From Schistocerca nitens (taxonomy: Eukaryota > Arthropoda > Insecta > Orthoptera > Acrididae), in assembly GCF_023898315.1 (NCBI RefSeq), contig NC_064614.1:1053450432-1053514431 (forward strand): a stretch of 64,000 bases of DNA, in the 5' to 3' direction. Of the stretch, positions 32,836 to 43,339 are shown piece after piece. Positions within the stretch are counted from its first letter, which is position 1. Each line of letters starts with the position of its first letter. The notes below the pieces were generated by a model that saw nothing but the letters and a program-made list of their open reading frames with translations, ran no database searches and was not told where the DNA came from. Position numbers and translations under genes: made by a program.

Positions 32836-34990
32836 TTGTTCCATAGATCATGAATATGACATCTAATGATGTGGATCGTGTCAGATTAACATAGATTTTC
32901 TTTACGCAAGATAATTTCTTTCCTACTTCATATCTAAAAATTCATGATTATTTTTATTTTTTAAAAATTTTTTTACGATTACTACTTCGCATCTAAAAAT
33001 CCATCTATTGAGCAGAAGGAGCCATCATACAGATGTTCTTTAAATTTGTTTTTAAATGCTGGTTGGCTATCTGTGCCGTCAGTGCACTCTCTCACTCATA
33101 CCACAATACTTAAGCTTATCTAGAAGAATTTCGTGATTCACACGATCAAAAGCCTGTGAGAGGTCACAAAAAATCGCAATAGGTGATGTTTGGTTATTCA
33201 GAGCATTTAATATTTGATTAGTGAAAGCAAATACAGCATTTTCTGGTGAAAAGCCTTTCTGACAACCAAACTAACATTTTGTTACTACTTCATTTTTGCA
33301 AATATGTGAAGCTGCTCTTAAATACGAGGTTAAGTCAGTTATTATCCGCAAAGTAGTTATAAAATTTTATTGTACTCAAACAGGAAACTTACAAGAACAT
33401 CACCTTTCGACGTAATCTCGTTGCGTTTCAACGCACTTGGTCTATCGTTGTACAAGCTTCCTGGTGCCCTCGTAAAAGAAGGTTCTCGGTTGAGCTGCGA
33501 TCCAGGAATGCACCTCTTCTTTCATTGCTTCGTCCGAGGCAAATCGATGGCCCCTTAATGCCTGTCTGAGTGGACCAAAAAAGTGATAGAAGGGGCAAGA
33601 TCCGGACTATATGGAGGATGATCCAGTACTTCAAATTTGAGTTTCAGGAGCGTTTCAGCAGTGTGGGCAGCAGTATGCGGACGGGCATTGTCGGGCAACA
33701 ACACAACACCTTTTGACAGCAATCCTCGGCGTTTGCTTCCAATTGTAGGCTTTAGCTTGGCAGTAAGCATCTGACTGTAACGTACACTGTTCATTGTTGT
33801 TCCTCTTTCCCCATTATGTTCCAGTACTGGACCTTGTGCGTCCCAAAAAACCGTAAGCATCAGATTTCCTGCAGACGGCTCCTTCATCGTTCGTAACACT
33901 TGTGCGACCATTTCGGAATTTTTCAATCCATTCGTAGACACTCCATTGTGGCAAAACACTGTTCCCCTACTGTACCGAAAGCCTTCAATGTATTTCGGCC
34001 CCTGATACGCCTTCCGACCACAAAAAACGGATCACTGAACGTTTTCGTTTTTGGTGCAAATAGACAGCGGAGCGGCCATGATTAACAGCAGGGCAACGAT
34101 TACGAAACTAACCTAGCAACTTGAAAATTGCGAAGATATAACAACAAATAAACATAGCATGCGTCACCAACGCAAAATGACAATACTACCAAAATAAACA
34201 AAAATATAATTATATTGCGCATAATAATTGACTTACACTCATACACAACTTTTTCAAGAATGTTCGATAAAGCTGTCAGAAGTGAGGTTGAGCTATCATC
34301 TGACAAAGCTTTCTGTGTGCCCATTTGTCATGGCTATTTTTTTAGTATATTGAGATCCTTACAGATTTCTTGATTATGTAAAGGCAGATGGGTAAGTTGG
34401 TAAATCATGGCAATAAAGAAGGATCACATGTACCACGATGGGTGGCAACATTGTTGTCTGTACTTACAGGTTTTCTGTAAACACTGAATGTATGCCTATT
34501 GTTTAAATGCTACACCTTCCAACTATTTCAGACCTATCCCGTTTTTTTATGCAATGGTTTCAGAATAACATATTTCAGTGTATCCAGAAAAAATGCCCTG
34601 TTTCTGTGAGCTACTACGTATGTGGCTGAGAATCCCAGTTATCTCTTGGGAACAAGCTTTTAGTAGTCTGTTGGAAATGACATCAAATATACGCGAGATT
34701 TTACTTTTGACTGAATTTATTGTATTTCCTAACTTCAGTAGGGGAGGTGGGATAAATTTCAACTTCATCAAATTGCTTAGATGTTGCCTCTTCCAAATAC
34801 AGCTTTACATTTTCTAATGAATAGCTGGATTCTATTTTCTCTACAACACTTAAAAAATTTCCTATTTCTGACTTCTTATTATCAAACTTTTCGTTGAGTT
34901 TGATAGAAATACTATGAACAAGCAGTCTCTTCAACTTCCGGCCGAGACGAATAAGGAATTCTTGACAAGCTGTCCTTGAATTGCTCATTT
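32836..34990 (-). mobile_element. Jockey-like LINE remnant, split by a mariner and internally deleted
   Basis: Minus-strand reading: 34990-34547 gives the entry to the reverse transcriptase (FDVISNRLLKACSQEI, then IFSGYTEI); 34324-34244 gives LLTALSNILEKVVYE, where the mariner interrupts. After the mariner, 33322-33110 continues with HICKNEVVTK, FGCQKGFSPENAVFAFTNQ and motif A as IFCDLSQAFDRVNHEILL. The palm is then cut off, and PAFKNKFKEHLYDGSFCSID from the C-terminal tail follows at about 33080-33010. A 3' untranslated part runs to 32836. The deletion removed motif C. Dead copy. Confidence 0.8.
33323..34243 (-). mobile_element. Mariner transposon inserted in the LINE
   Basis: Ends match in inverted orientation: TACGAGGTTAAGTCAGTTAT on the left and the complement of TATGAGTGTAAGTCAATTAT on the right, with TA at the edges. 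The transposase remnant (minus, 33959-33430) includes VFWDAQGPVLEHN, LPDNARPHTAAHTAETLL (second Asp) and HPPYSPDLAPS, the mariner third-acid block. The N-terminal DNA-binding half is mostly absent: total length is 921 bp, against about 1.3 kb for a full mariner. A frameshift lies after the LAPS block. Confidence 0.88.
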
Positions 34991-35209
34991 ATACTGTCAT
35001 GAACACGCAGTTGCTGCAGAGACTGATGTAGGGGGCGTCTCACAGAAGGAGCCCTAAAAGGGACCGCGGGTCGCGCGCAGCCGCCAACGCAACCGCCGGC
35101 TTCCGCCGTGCCCGGCTCTCGGACACTAATCTGCTGGTAGTCGGCTGCAAGTGCGCTTCCCCTGAGTTAAGCACAAACAGCGTTTCTATCTGATTAACTT
35201 AAGCTTATT

Positions 35210-36140
35210 TACGGTAGGTGCTCAAAATGAAGCCCCTCTCTGGTAAGAACAGCCTGACAACTCCTGAGCACATTCCAGCTTGTGGGGATTGTCTTGCAAC
35301 ATTTACAAAAAATCACACGGATTTAGATGTGGAGAACGAGGAGCCCAATCAACTACTCTATCTTCAAAAACACTTCGTCGTGCTGTCTTGGAAGCACTGA
35401 CCATATGTGACCTTCAATTATGCTGCGTGAAATAACGGTACAACGTTTCATTAGGTGTCGGTTATTGCAAAAAAAGGATGCAGCATATTTTTCACATACC
35501 TGTCAGAATGTATTGTTTCGTGGAAAAAGACTGGTCTAGTAATTCGTCTTGCACTCATTGCACACCACACTCCTGTCTCCACATCGTGCAGAGGTTGTTC
35601 ATGAAATTAATGAGGAAATCGGAGCGCCAACACCGAGTGTTCTGAGACTTTCATACGCTGAAAATGCGGCCATGCCTTACCAGAAGAAAAAAGCATCTTA
35701 CATTCAACTTCCCCTTCGTGCACAGACTTTGACAGGCAGCTGCAATAATGACGTCAAGTAACAGTACCTGAGTCCCTCAGTTGATGTCCTAACTTATTTT
35801 GTATGGTTGCAGTTTCAGTTTGTGCACTGCTCTGTGAGCAAACGCTCTTGACACACTACTCTGAAGTGCCAGAGGGAGAAGGGATTTTCTCGGACCTTTC
35901 CAAGGTCTCCGATATCTCGCCTAAGTTATTTTCGGTTAAAGCATTAGGTTTTCTAGCCCTTCTTTTCTGTAACACAGGTCCAGTCTCTTGAAATTTATCC
36001 ACTAATCTGCGTGTCACCGTATCATTGGGAACATGCACACCGGGAAATTTTCGTATGAATTCAAGCCGACACTCCACAGACGATTCTGTTTTTGCATAGT
36101 TCACCACAAAAACCACTCGTTGATCCTTCGTGTATACCAT
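35210..36140 (-). pseudogene. IS630/mariner-like transposase with DUF4817-type N-terminus, decayed
   Basis: Likely start ATG at 36140: MVYTKDQRVVFVVNYAKTES, then the second helix region TVTRRLVDKFQETGPV and KPNALTENNLGEISETLERS (to 35856). After frame changes the core continues leftwards: GVWCAMSARRITRPVFFHET near 35590-35530 and DWAPRSPHLNPCDFL (third acidic block as Asn-Pro-Cys-Asp) near 35360-35300. The order fits an N-terminal helix-turn-helix and a DDE core of about 350 codons. Upstream in-frame codons to 36509 look like leader, not protein. Inactive because of several stops. Confidence 0.75.
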
Positions 36141-36649
36141 ACCGAATGGAAATTCAACAGCAAACGCATAACAAAACACCCCAACACTCAGTCGCACGTT
36201 ACAGAAAATACGCACATGGTATTTCTGTCTGAGGACTCGGCCCGGCGACGCACGGGCAAGGAAAACCCCGGACTCGGCGTAGTTGCAATAACGACGTCTA
36301 GCGACAATAGTTGAAGCGATGAAACCTGACAAAAAAAACGCAAAATAAAACACCAATACACTCAGTCGCAGAGTGTGGAGGGCAGGCGCAAGGAACTGGT
36401 ATCCGAGAACTGCGCATAACGACAACCGGCAGACGCACAGTGCTACCCGTGAACCCCTCCTGGGCTCTTTCGTGACACATCTGTATATAGAAAGCACTGT
36501 CGTAGCCATTTAAATGAACAATATACTATCCGCTATATCAGACCGACCACAGATAGCAAAAAAACGGACAAGCACTGAAATGATTTTAACTGTTTAAGTG
36601 AAAATACTGTGCTCAAGCTTAAACAACAACTACGAGAATGAATTTTAAT

Positions 36650-36861
36650 GAATGTTCAAATGTGTGTGATGTCCTATGAGACCTAACTGCTGAGGTCATC
36701 AGTACCTAAGCTTACACTCTACTTAATCTAACTTAAACTAACTTACGTTAAGTACAACACAAACACCCATGCCCGCGGGAGGACTCGAACCTCCGACGAG
36801 AGGCGGGGGGGGGGGGGGGGGGGGGGAGCAGCGCGAACCGTGACAAGGCGCCCTAGAACGC
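36650..36861 (-). mobile_element. tRNA-derived SINE with 11-bp duplication and a poly-G tract
   Basis: Minus-strand copy of the 11029-type family: GGTTCGAGTCCTCCC (B box) then GGGCATGGGTG, body, and a CATTTGAACATT end. TGAATTTTAAT lies at 36639-36649 and 36862-36872. A run of 22 G at 36805-36826 replaces part of the tRNA-like head. Confidence 0.92.
36805..36826. repeat. G22 homopolymer
   Basis: Twenty-two consecutive G within the head of a SINE. Either an expanded tract or an assembly artefact; exact length should not be trusted. Confidence 0.9.
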
Positions 36862-37352
36862 TGAATTTTAATAGCAACTTAATGCTACAGAAATTTCAAA
36901 TGACACATTTTAGCAAAGTATACCAGGGTCAGCTAAGACAGGCAGTCATGTTAAAACATTAACGGAATTACACAAGAAAAGCCCCATCAATCAGCATGCA
37001 CTAAGGTTGAAGTATTTCTGAGGGGCCTAAACAATGTACTATGTGTTACTCAATGATGACATTAATGTAACGTATTTCGAAATAATGTCGATCGTAAACT
37101 TGTGCTTTATACTGCGTGATCAAAAAGTCAGAATAAATTTGGAAACTGAATAAATCACGGAATAATGTAGATAGAAAGGTAGAAATTGACACACATGCTT
37201 GGAATGACATGGGGTTTTATTAGAACCAAAAAAATACAAAAGTTCGAAAATTGTCCGACAGGTGGCGCTTCGTTTCATCAGAATAGCAATAATTAGCATA
37301 ACAAAGTAAGACAAAGCAAAGATAATGTTATTTACATGAAATGCTCAATATT

Positions 37353-38544
37353 TCAATCATCATTCCTCAACAATAGCTGTAGTCGATGAATAATGTTGTG
37401 AACAGCACTGTAAAGCATGTCCGGAGTTACGGTGACGCCTTGGCGTCGGATATTGTCTTTCAGCGTCCCTAGAGATGTCGGTCGATCACGATACACTCGC
37501 GACTTCAGGTAACCCCAAAGCCAATAATCGCACGGACTGAGGTCTAGGGACCTGGGAGGCCAAGCATGACGAAAGTGGCGGATGAGCACACAACCATCAC
37601 CAAACTAAATGCGCAAGAGATCTTTCATGCGTCTAGCAATATGGGGTGGAGTGCCATCCTACATAAACATCGCACGTTCCAGCAGGTGTTTATCAGCCAG
37701 CAGTTACAAAACCAGAATCACGCATTTCCTCGAAGAAAGAAGGCCCGATAATGGTAGATGTGGTAAATCCAACCCATACCGTGACTTTCTCGTCGTGCAA
37801 TCGAGTTTCCACGACAGTTGCAGAATTTTCGGTAGCCCAAATTCTGCAGTTGTGGGCATTGACAGACCCTCGGAGCGTGAAATGAGCTTTGTCGGTCCAC
37901 AACACGTTACTCAACCAATCGTCATCTTCCGCCATCTTTTGAAACGCCCACACCGCAAATACCCTCCTCTTCACTAAATCGCCAGGTAACAGTTCATGAT
38001 GCCGATGGATGTTGTACGGATAGCATCGGAGGGTACGCCTCAGTGCCAACCAAACAGTGGTGTATGGAATGCCGGTGCGACGTGCGACTGCACGAGCGCT
38101 GTCTTCCCCGTGCATAGACGAACCCGCTACAGTCTCCATTTCTTCCTGAACTGTCTCAGCAGCATTACGCCTTTTGCTCGGTCGGCCACTACGGGGTCTA
38201 TCGTCTAAACAACCCGTGGCTTCGAATTTCGAAATCATTCTCGCCACAGCTGCATTTTGGTCCCGGCGGAGGTTCGAGTCCTCCCTCGGGCATGGGTGTG
38301 TGTGTTTTTCCTTAGGATAATTTGGATTAAGTAGTGTGTAAGCTTAGGGACTGATGACCTTAGCAGTTAAGTCCCATAAGATTTCACACACATTTGAACA
38401 TTTTTGAACAGCTGCATTTGTCAACGGACCTTTACCAGTTCGAATACCCTTCCTATGGCGATAGGATCGTAACGCTGAACTAGCACATTCCCCATTCTGA
38501 TAATACACCTTCACTAAAAACGCCTTTTCAGTTAACGTCAACAT
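37353..38544 (-). pseudogene. Transposase of the 37112-40028 element, interrupted
   Basis: Starts MLTLTEKAFLVKVYYQNGEC (38544, helix-turn-helix of the DUF4817 type). It is cut by the SINE at 38407-38258 and resumes as MARMISKFEATGCLDDRPRS. The core shows VLWTDKAHFTLRGSVNAHNC (first Asp), TVWVGFTTSTIIGPSFF and, after a stop at 37693 and a frame change, WPPRSLDLSPCDYWLWGYLK (third block). It ends ...HRLQLLLRNDD at 37353. Cut-and-paste enzyme of the IS630/Tc1/mariner superfamily; the copy is broken by at least the SINE and one frame change. Confidence 0.85.
38258..38407 (+). mobile_element. 5'-truncated tRNA-derived SINE in the transposase
   Basis: Begins TGGTCCCGGCGGAGG and runs through GGTTCGAGTCC and the family body to CATTTGAACATTTTTGA. 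ACAGCTGCATTT flanks it at 38246-38257 and 38408-38419. It is the same family as 11029-11218. Confidence 0.93.
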
Positions 38545-38578
38545 GCTGCGACTGCTGGCGCAACTTATTCTCTCTCTC

Positions 38579-39804
38579 TCTCTCTTTTTTTTTTCTTTAT
38601 TGTGATTTTAAAACCTGTGGAACAGGTAGGCTGGCAGCAGCACAATACGCCGCTCTTTTTACTCGAAGAGAGTAAAATTATATAAACAGAGAAGATACAT
38701 CACTTGGAAAAATGGCGGGAAAAAACAGTAGACACATGAACAGAAAAAAACATGAAGCCGTTCACACTCGATGACAATCCACACTACGAACTGTTGACAC
38801 GACGCACAAACACTGAAGAAGACGATGGCACTGGTGAACGATGGAGTGTGACGGTGAACACTGAACACTAAACATGACGGCACACACGAAACACTGATGG
38901 CGGTGATCTCCGGCGCGCGAATGTCCACTTAGCATGTGCGAGTCTTGGGACCTGCCAAGAGGGGAACAGGGGTGAGGTGGGGGAGAGGGGAGAAAAAGGA
39001 TGCCAATGGCTGAGGAGATGGGGGCAGGAGGAGAGGGACAGGGGACGGGAAGCCCGGGGGAGGAGGGGGGAGAAATGGAGGAGGGAGGGAAAAGGGAGAG
39101 AAGGGAGGGAGGGTGCCCAGAGGAGCAAGCAGTGGAGGAGGGCAGGAGGATCAGAGTTGGTAGGAGGGGTAGATGGAGGGGAGGAGGGCATCATCAGGGA
39201 GGGGGAGCCGGCGGAAGCCACCTTGGGAGAGGGTAAGGAGGGTGGAGAGATGGAGACCGGGTGGGACGTGCGAATACAGGCGCGGCAGCGGGCGAGGGTG
39301 GGAGAGGATCGGGGAGACGAGCGGGTGAGGAGGATCGAGTTTGCGGGAGGTGTACAGGATCCGTATCCTTTCAAGGAAAAGGAGGAGGTGGGGGAAGGGG
39401 ATGAGATTGTACAGGATCCGCGTGGGGGAGGGGAGACGGATGCGATAGGCGAGGCGGAGAGCATGACGTTCAAGGATTTGGAGGGATTTATAAAAGGTAG
39501 GGGGGGAAGAGATCCAAGCCGGATGGGCGTAACAAAGGATAGGGCGGATGAGGGATTTATAGGTGTGGAGGATGGTGGAGGTGTCCAGACCCCACGTACG
39601 GCCGGAGAGGAGCTTGAGGAGACTGAGTCGGGAGTGTGCCTTGGCTTGGATTGTCCGGAGGTGGGGAGTCTAGGAGAGGCGGCGGTCGAGGGTGACGCCA
39701 AGATACTTAAGGGTGGGAGTGAGGGCGATAGGACGGCCATAGATGGTGAGATAGAAATCAAGGAGGCGGAAGGAAGGGGTGGTTTTGCCTACAATGATCG
39801 CCTG
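38579..39804 (-). mobile_element. 5'-truncated Jockey-type LINE tail, 13-bp duplication
   Basis: TATTCTCTCTCTC flanks the insert at 38566-38578 and 39805-39817, and a T run with AATAAA in reverse (38583-38600) marks its poly-A end, so the LINE reads leftwards. In the correct minus frame it gives KYLGVTLDRRLS, a stop, TPHLRTIQAKAHSRLSLL, SLIRPILCYAHPAWISSPP and LQILERHALRLAYRIRLP, the connection region after reverse transcriptase in Jockey-group LINEs. The catalytic palm is absent. The long Pro/Ser frame (38868-39761, -) and Gly/Glu/Arg frame (38977-39822, +) over the same DNA are shadow frames caused by strong purine/pyrimidine strand bias. Confidence 0.85.
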
Positions 39805-40204
39805 TATTCTCTCTCTCATTAAAGCTCCTTTTATACACGATTGTCATGCGCAGTCACTGACGTTTTGCTGTCCAGCGCCATCTGTCGGACATTTTGTGAA
39901 CTTCGTTTTTTTTTCGGTTCTAATAAAACCCCATGTCATTCCAAGCATGTGTGTCAATTTTTACCTCTCTATCTATATTCCGTGGTTTATTAAGTTTTCA
40001 AATTTATACTGACTTTTTGATCACCCGGTATATTCAGGTCGACCTAACGAACTACTCGTGTAACTTATCTTGTTCTTCCCCAGTTTGGCAAGTCATAAAT
40101 ATAAAAGATGACAGATTTTGTGAGATGTGAGACGTTATTTACACATACACTTACGATAGCTACTAGTGATCACTATATTCCTCTACATCAATAAAATATA
40201 AAAC

Positions 40205-40705
40205 TGCGTAATCATAATTTCAAAGACAGATTGACACCTGCTGATGACATGTAATGCAACCACAGATCCAACTGACACCACGGTCAAGGCGTTGATGAAT
40301 GTAGTACTTGGCAACTTCAAGCCATCTTCTTCACTGCTGGACTACGATGTATCTGACCCATGTTGGTTTATTACTAAAGGACTCATAATACAATCAGTAC
40401 TAATTTCTTGTTGATGTCCTCAGCCTGTAATTTTTCTGCAAGCCTTACACAGTTCGCCCTTGCGTAAACCGTGATGTTCTCGATCGCTATGCATAAGACT
40501 AAACATTTGCAGTTTTAAAGCAATTGTTCTTTTCTGCGACTACGCTTTCAACTGTGCCCATATCATCTCTATGGGACTGTAGTGGCAGTGGTACTGTGGC
40601 AATCTAATTACTTGGCGTCCATGTTGTTTAGCTATCTCGTCTGTCTCGTAGGTACGACAAAGTGGAGTATTTGCGTTGACAAGCAGAATCAGTTCCGCTC
40701 TGGTT
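40205..40705 (-). pseudogene. C-terminal fragment of a DDE transposase
   Basis: Minus-strand reading near 40690-40540 gives RTYETDEIAKQHGRQVIRLP, then QYHCHYSPIEMIWAQLKA and a stop. SPIEMIWAQ is the third acidic block (Glu) of a DDE_3-like superfamily endonuclease. Weak acidic, Ser-rich tail codons follow to 40205. The N-terminal DNA-binding part and first two acids are missing. The element it came from is not delimited. Confidence 0.65.
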
Positions 40706-40921
40706 TGTGACATTGTGAGGGATGTTGTTACTCGACAAAACGAGAGAAAAAGGAAACACTTTAAATTTCTGCTGTTCGTGACTTAAACAGAACACCTACA
40801 AACACAGGGTGTGCAGACAAATTATTAAAAAGTTTGTTTGGATGGCCATCCTCCGCAGGAAGCACATAAACACTTGTTTTGTAAATAGAACTGCCTGTTC
40901 CCGCTGCTACTTAATTTATTT

Positions 40922-40971
40922 ATCCCATGTGGGTTTCGCCTTATCTTGTTCTAAGGCATCATCAGTGGGAT
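40922..40971 (-). ncRNA. Hammerhead-ribozyme-like motif, left copy
   Basis: Minus strand: ATCCCA, CTGATGA, one extra T, GCCTTA, loop GAACAAGA, TAAGGC, GAAA, CCCACA, TGGGAT. ATCCCA pairs fully with TGGGAT (stem I) and GCCTTA fully with TAAGGC (stem II). CTGATGA and GAAA are the conserved core. The segment for stem III and the NUH cleavage triplet is not canonical here, and the T after CTGATGA is extra, so cleavage activity is doubtful. Confidence 0.5.
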
Positions 40972-41067
40972 CTATAAGAATACAGTTTTGTTAGTTTTAG
41001 ATTATGAAACAGTTCACGTCGCGATTTTTTTTTTTTGTAAAAAAGTAATTACTTACGATTTGCTTGA

Positions 41068-41262
41068 CATGTATACTTGATCATTCGACAGGGATTTTCT
41101 TTCTGCTTTGGTTTTCTGTGTGTGCTAATTTTCTTGCAGGGTTGGGAAGTGATCTTTATTGTTGATCGTAATTATTTTCATGTCATCTTCTCTCGTGGTT
41201 GGTTTGTGATCATGTTCTCTTAGGTGTTCTGCAAATGTGGAGAGACTGGAAATATGGGACAA
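41068..41262 (-). pseudogene. GIY-YIG-like endonuclease C-terminal remnant
   Basis: Reads SHISSLSTFAEHLREHDHKP and further on DDMKIITINNKDHFPTLQEN, then DQVYMSSKS and a stop at about 41060. The S.FA.HL.E..H pattern is typical of the end of the GIY-YIG domain in Penelope-like elements. One codon after LQEN is a stop. The catalytic GIY and YIG strands upstream are not present. Confidence 0.5.
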
Positions 41263-41530
41263 ACCACTCCAAACCACCCATTATTTACACTAATAGATAA
41301 AATAACAGAATAACGCCCCCCAAAGAGGATTAATATAATAATACTGTCAAATGTAGTAATAATACCACTCAACGTTTTTAGACTTATTTATCCACAGAAT
41401 ATTGAAAGTAAAAGTCAAATCAGCTGTTACCAAAGTTTTCAACCACTCGCTAACAGATAGTACAATTCAAACCAGCAGCTTCAACAAATAAATAAATAAA
41501 TAACTAAATAAATAAAAAGCAACACTCGTC

Positions 41531-41560
41531 GGCTCTCTCTCCCTCCCCCCCCCCATCTCC

Positions 41561-41612
<52 letters not shown>

Positions 41613-41614
41613 CT

Positions 41615-41652
<38 letters not shown>
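41531..41652. repeat. Compound microsatellite (CT)n-(CTAT)n-(CA)n
   Basis: C-rich and CT units, then about eight CTAT units, then about 16 CA units. It sits between the inverted arms of the Penelope-like remnant. Confidence 0.95.
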
Positions 41653-41654
<2 letters not shown>

Positions 41655-42041
41655 AAACACCATGAATAGAAGTTAGTCTTGAACATATACTTCGTAATTT
41701 GTTAGGTTGGCAACAAGTAGGTAAACATGCCAAAGAAGAGGAAACAAGTAATTGAGTCGTAATATTTACGTTGTGAAAAGCAGCGTCCGGCGAGATAGTT
41801 ATATCGAGTGGCAAAAGAACATAGTACACCACAGGAAAGAATGAGAAACATGGTGCGCAGTGTGAAGAAGGTCAGGATGCAAAGTTGTGCTTATATGTCA
41901 GTAATAAATATGGAAGTGCGACCTCCAGATCAGATGTGAGGAAACGCGGATCAGCAAATCGTAAGTAATTACTTTTTTTACAAAACAATCGCGGCATGAA
42001 CTTCCTCATAATCTAAAACTAACAAAACTGTATCCTCATAG

Positions 42042-42091
42042 ATCCCACTGATGATGCCTTAGAAAAAGATAATGCGAAACGCGTGTGGGAT
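42042..42091 (+). ncRNA. Hammerhead-ribozyme-like motif, right copy
   Basis: Plus strand: ATCCCA, CTGATGA, T, GCCTTA, loop GAAAAAGA, TAATGC, GAAA, CGCGTG, TGGGAT. Stem I pairs fully; stem II has one mismatch (TAATGC against TAAGGC). The stem III piece CGCG is the form expected for a minimal stem, but the site reads GTG where a cleavable GTC-type triplet would be needed. Probably decayed. Confidence 0.5.
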
Positions 42092-42149
42092 AAATAAATT
42101 AAGTAGCAGCAGGAAAAGGCAGTTTTATTTACAAAACAGGTATTAACAA

Positions 42150-42912
42150 GTTATTAAAGTTAAGGCTAAAATTTTAGATCAGACCGCAACAGCTGGATGG
42201 TCTGAAGCAAGAGCCAAAATAATCAAATGAAATCGAGCAAGAATGTTTGCATTCTTGCAGAATCTTCTAAGACACAACAAAGGAGGAATCAACAGATAGC
42301 AAAAGAAATACAAACGCAGGAAGGTAATGTGAAGAGAAATCAGAGAGACATTCTACGAGCTCAGAAATACTCTCAAGATATATATGTAGAAGATATTGCC
42401 GATGGTCAGCTCATCGTCTTTTGAGACATGTAACCGATAAGCTCAAACGGAATACCGATTGTGTTTTATTTGAAATTTTGGGAGACGATAAAACAGTGTA
42501 TTACAAATTTCATGAACTGTTTTCGGACACATGACGATATTACGTGAGACTTTAATAAATGACTAGTCGTGTGAAATTTAAAACTATCCCGGCGTACAGA
42601 TTGTTCCATATCGGGCAGACCTATTGCATCCACGCTCAGGATGTGCTAGGATTTGCCGACGGGATCTGCACACCAAGCTGCTGGGCCAGTCCTTTCCTGG
42701 GTCTCAATTAGTGCTTAACGTTGAAAGGACAGAGAAACGACTGGTGACGGTTTCTATAAACATTGCTCCTCCCTTCACTGCAGGACAGCGCCGAAACACC
42801 CGCTGCCTCAAGGACATGAAAGATATCCAACGAAAAGCGAGACAACCAAAAACAAATCCAAGGTGTGTAGTAATTGTACTGGCGGAAGTAAAGCTGTGAG
42901 GAGGGGGCGTGA
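42150..42912. other. Unassigned stretch
   Basis: Frames of 65 and 91 codons on the plus strand have no family resemblance. No element ends or RNA genes. Confidence 0.45.
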
Positions 42913-43010
42913 GTCGTGCTTGGGTAGCTCAGTTGGTAGAGCACTTGCCCGAGAAAGACGAAGGTCCCGAGTTCGAGTCTCGGTCCGCTACACAGTTTTA
43001 ATCTGCCAGG
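42913..43010 (+). mobile_element. tRNA-derived SINE head (second family)
   Basis: TGGGTAGCTCAGTTGGTAGAGC gives a perfect D-arm (GCTC/GAGC) and CCGAGTTCGAGTCTCGG a perfect T-arm. The anticodon stem is broken and the acceptor ends do not pair, and the sequence continues into CAGTTTTAATCTGCCAGGAA, which tRNA genes do not have. I therefore call it a SINE, not a working tRNA gene. Confidence 0.75.
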
Positions 43011-43339
43011 AAGGTTCAGTAATTGTTTATGCTCCATTAGTTACAGCTGCACTCGGCGATACTATATCTACAGTTAAGGAAAATCCCAGACAATCATTGT
43101 TATAAATGCCCAAAATGAAAAGTCTACGTCCCATTATTCCAGTACGGGCAACTACCCCTGTAGCTCTCGTACGGGCACTTATTCCACTGATCATATTAAA
43201 TAAATACACTTCATTTACGAAATAAATATGGATTACAAAACCTGTTGTCAAAAAAATCTCAATTGTTCTACAGACTACCAGTATAGATAATGTACATTGC
43301 ACAGATACACATTTATACGTTACAGCAGTGTACGTCCTG

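Larger units (their letters stand above)
37112..40028 (-). mobile_element. Mariner-like transposon with ~155-bp inverted ends, loaded with two insertions
   Basis: The left end (37112-37268) and right end (39875-40028) are inverted copies, sharing GTGATCAAAAAGTCAG, CATGCTTGGAATGACATGGG and GTCCGACAG(A/G)TGGCGCT. TA stands at both outer edges. The transposase reads leftwards from 38544. A 5'-truncated SINE (38258-38407) and a LINE tail (38579-39804) were inserted later, each with its own duplication. Without them the element is about 1.5 kb. Confidence 0.92.
40864..42149 (-). mobile_element. Penelope-like element remnant with inverted terminal copies
   Basis: About 200 bp at 40864-41067 reappears inverted at 41952-42149 (roughly 85-90% similar by eye). 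The left copy follows directly on a short coding remnant resembling the GIY-YIG endonuclease end of Penelope-like retroelements (41068-41262, -), whose stop codon is the first part of the repeat. Each copy carries a hammerhead-ribozyme-like core. Penelope-like elements are known for GIY-YIG domains, odd or inverted terminal copies and hammerhead motifs, which is why I prefer this to a plain foldback transposon. The interior to 41951 is otherwise non-coding and includes a compound microsatellite. Confidence 0.6.

Noticed and set aside
36160..36400. Tandem repeat with two copies of AACACCN(A/C)(A/T)ACACTCAGTCGCA-like sequence
   Set aside because: Only about 30 bases of the two units match clearly; too little to call a repeat unit.
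35856..36509. 217-codon frame with a hydrophobic stretch near its N-terminus
   Set aside because: Only codons from 36140 on match a transposase. The hydrophobic part is leader read through, so no membrane protein is claimed.
38868..39761. 297-codon Pro/Ser-rich frame on the minus strand
   Set aside because: Wrong frame of the same LINE tail. The neighbouring frame gives recognisable LINE blocks such as YLGVTLDRRLS.
38977..39822. 281-codon Gly/Glu/Arg-rich frame on the plus strand
   Set aside because: It is the antisense shadow of a Jockey-type LINE tail; the meaningful frame is on the minus strand, and the purine bias of this strand keeps stops rare.
42913..43010. Functional tRNA gene
   Set aside because: D-arm and T-arm pair, but the acceptor and anticodon stems do not, and a SINE body follows.
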